Source of the DNA: Plebeiibacterium sediminum
GTDB lineage: Bacteria; Bacteroidota; Bacteroidia; Bacteroidales; Marinilabiliaceae
Direction of reading: 5' to 3'
DNA: 64,000 bases
Assembly: GCF_026013605.1 (NCBI RefSeq)
Contig: NZ_JAPDPJ010000020.1
Coordinates: 25,808 to 89,807, forward strand
Shown: piece by piece, positions 62,697-64,000 of the stretch
How positions within the stretch are numbered: position 1 is the first letter of the stretch
How the letters are laid out: each line of letters opens with the position of its first letter
Notes under the pieces: model-generated
Told to the model about the DNA's origin: nothing
Seen by the model: only the letters and a program-made list of their open reading frames with translations
The model's database searches: none
Program-made: the position numbers and the translations under genes

Positions 62697-63599
62697 ACAG
62701 TTTCTATTACATCTCTTCTTTTATAGTAATTATTCCATAGTTTCTTTGTAACTAATTTACTTTCATGTACATAATTTGGAACATGATTTTCGATACTGTT
62801 ATGAGGTCTGTCTTCATTGTACAGAGATACGACTTCTTTTAAAACCCTTTTTGCTTGTTTTATATCTTTTACTGTTTTATCCAATAAATACTCATCTTTC
62901 ATAATGCCATTAATTCTTTCTGCTACTGCATTTTCTAGAGGATCTCCATTTTCTGTCATGCTTATTTTTACTTTGTTGTCTTTCAGTAATTTTACATAAT
63001 TGTGCTGACAATACTGAACTCCTCTATCTGAGTGATGGATTAATTCAAAACAACTCGCAGGATCTGAATAAATATCAGACAAAGCCATTTTCAGAGCCTT
63101 AATTGTCTCTACACTCTCTAATGTCTCAGCGACATGATAACCAACAATTTTATGCGAAAATACATCAGTAACAAAGCTAATATATACATGTCCACTTTTG
63201 ATTTTCCAATACGTAATATCACTTACCCATAATTGATTTGGAGCCACAGGTACAAAATCTCGTATCAAATTAGGATATTTGCGTAACCAATGGAATGAGT
63301 TAGTAGTGGTTACTTTTCGTTTTCTATTCCTTACCAATAAGTTATTGGCTGAAAGAAGATCAAAAAGAGCATCTCTACCCATTTTAATACCATGTTCCTG
63401 CATAAATGGTTGTAATTTAGCATACAACTTTCGAGTTCCCATTCTAGTATGGTTGCGTCTTATTTTATGAACTTCATCTAAAATCAATGACTCTTCAATA
63501 CTAATATCACTTGCTTTCCATGTATTTTGATAATAAGCTTGCCGGGTTATACCAAACCATCCACATAGTTTTGCTAATCCTATGTGAGAATAGTCCTGT
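62687..63599 (-). CDS. IS3-family transposase orfB (DDE)
   Basis: 266 residues from the ATG at 63487, but the frame is open upstream to about 63600 (IKQDYSHIGLAKLCGWFGIT and following), which matches the usual OrfB N-terminus, so it is probably made as an OrfAB fusion by -1 frameshifting. HTH_21 region near HKIRRNHTRMGTRKLYAKL, then the rve catalytic core: first Asp in LWVSDITYWK, second in IHHSDRGVQYCQ, Glu in ENAVAERINGIMKDE, with the typical tail VVSLYNEDRPHNSIENHVP. It catalyses cut-and-join through a circular intermediate. The catalytic DDE looks intact although the partner orfA is broken. Confidence 0.9.
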
Positions 63600-63600
63600 T

Positions 63601-63918
63601 TTATTTTTTCGATGGTTTGGTATTGGACTTTTTTCTAATTGGAATATTAAACTCCTTTTCTGCAATATCAACCATTGTAGAATAAGCAATTGATCTCATT
63701 TCTGCATCTTTTAATTGTTTTTCAAGTTCCTCAATTCTTTTTTTTAATTGGAGTGTTTCAAATGAATCAATTTCCTGATCGCTTTGCTTTTTTTCTTCCA
63801 CTGGTCGTTGTTTTGTTGCAAAAGTAGTTTTTCGAATTGGAATGCTATCATCATAACCTAATTTTCGCATCCACCGTAATATATGACCATGCTCTTCATC
63901 TTGTCCGAGAGTGTTCAA
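63601..63918 (-). pseudogene. IS3-family orfA, N-terminus missing
   Basis: About 105 residues remain, the C-terminal part of OrfA: the end of the helix-turn-helix (HILRWMRKLGY) and the leucine-zipper coiled coil (LKKRIEELEKQLKDAEMRSI), ending IRKKSNTKPSKK. The normal first 40-50 residues with the HTH start are absent; an in-frame TGA lies just upstream of the only available TTG, beside the start of the element at the right edge. The final codons run AAA AAA TAA, an A-rich slippery stretch at the point where the frame passes to orfB. Confidence 0.75.
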
Positions 63919-63961
63919 AACTTTGTGTCATAATAGATTAAAAAGAAAATAACTTTGCCTC

Positions 63962-64000
63962 ATGACAAAAGAATTTGATTACAAAAAGTTTAAAGAAGCA
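63962..64000 (+). CDS. Start of a second transposase-like gene, cut by the window
   Basis: ATG at 63962 opens MTKEFDYKKFKEA, 13 codons to the edge, without a stop. The opening resembles IS256-type transposases of Bacteroidota (MxKxFDxxxFKxxA). Its upstream sequence begins right where the IS3 orfA is broken, so it probably belongs to the inserting element. Family call is tentative. Confidence 0.45.
   Translation, partial: MTKEFDYKKFKEA

Larger units (their letters stand above)
62512..63925 (-). mobile_element. IS3-family insertion sequence, 5' end truncated
   Basis: Contains orfB (DDE transposase) and the 3' part of orfA, with a hairpin at the orfB stop. The orfA start and outer terminal repeat are missing at about 63920, where a second element begins. 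Exact ends are estimates. Confidence 0.75.

Overview
The window is an AT-rich chromosomal segment of a Bacteroidota bacterium, most likely an environmental or marine member of the Bacteroidales/Marinilabiliales side. The evidence is two SusC/SusD pairs, many SPII lipoproteins, promoter-like TAnnTTTG boxes in place of classical sigma70 boxes, and almost no Shine-Dalgarno signals. All functional calls come from reading motifs and domain order; no database search was run.

Layout. 1-8150 (minus strand): recD, recC and recB (recB is cut by the left edge), the RecBCD repair nuclease, with recC and recB abutting and about 0.9 kb of repeats between recD and recC. 8151-12961: accessory stretch with an unknown helical protein, a 21-nt periodic array, a stand-alone PD-(D/E)XK-like nuclease, an unknown protein and a MITE-like repeat. 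12962-24641: a chemoreceptor, a YqiA-like hydrolase, a dicarboxylate/amino-acid symporter, a PAS histidine kinase, an NAD-dependent reductase, and agmatine-to-putrescine enzymes (aguB, aguA) separated by a flavin-binding protein and a second MITE-like copy. 24642-25451: a non-coding stretch with an 11-nt periodic CGG/CCG array.

25452-60487 is a polysaccharide utilisation locus (PUL) for a rhamnogalacturonan-type pectin. The minus-strand arm encodes GH105, CE12, an unknown secreted protein, GH28 and PL11. The plus-strand arm encodes SusC1-SusD1, SusC2-SusD2, a sulfatase, a three-domain GH105-CE12-propeller enzyme, CE12, GH106-like, GH28 and GH2. A trailing minus-strand group carries a YARHG protein, GH30 and an esterase with a CBM20-like end. 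Expected division of labour: CE12 esterases deacetylate, PL11 and GH28 cut the backbone, SusCD import oligomers, GH105 removes the unsaturated end, and GH106/GH2/GH30 trim rhamnose and side chains. No dedicated PUL regulator is visible here.

60624-64000: small accessory genes (lipoprotein with a sorting-domain-like end, SUKH-domain protein, CrtO-like membrane protein), then an IS3-family element whose orfA is broken by a second element starting at the right edge.

Most interesting signals: (1) a conserved leader in three copies whose last stem pairs with the start codon and shows compensatory change, lying before susD2, before the three-domain enzyme, and as an orphan copy near the IS; (2) two helically phased intergenic arrays (21 nt x12 and 11 nt CGG/CCG); (3) a 261-263 bp element with terminal inverted repeats, in two opposite copies; (4) heptamer arrays that begin at, or supply, stop codons.
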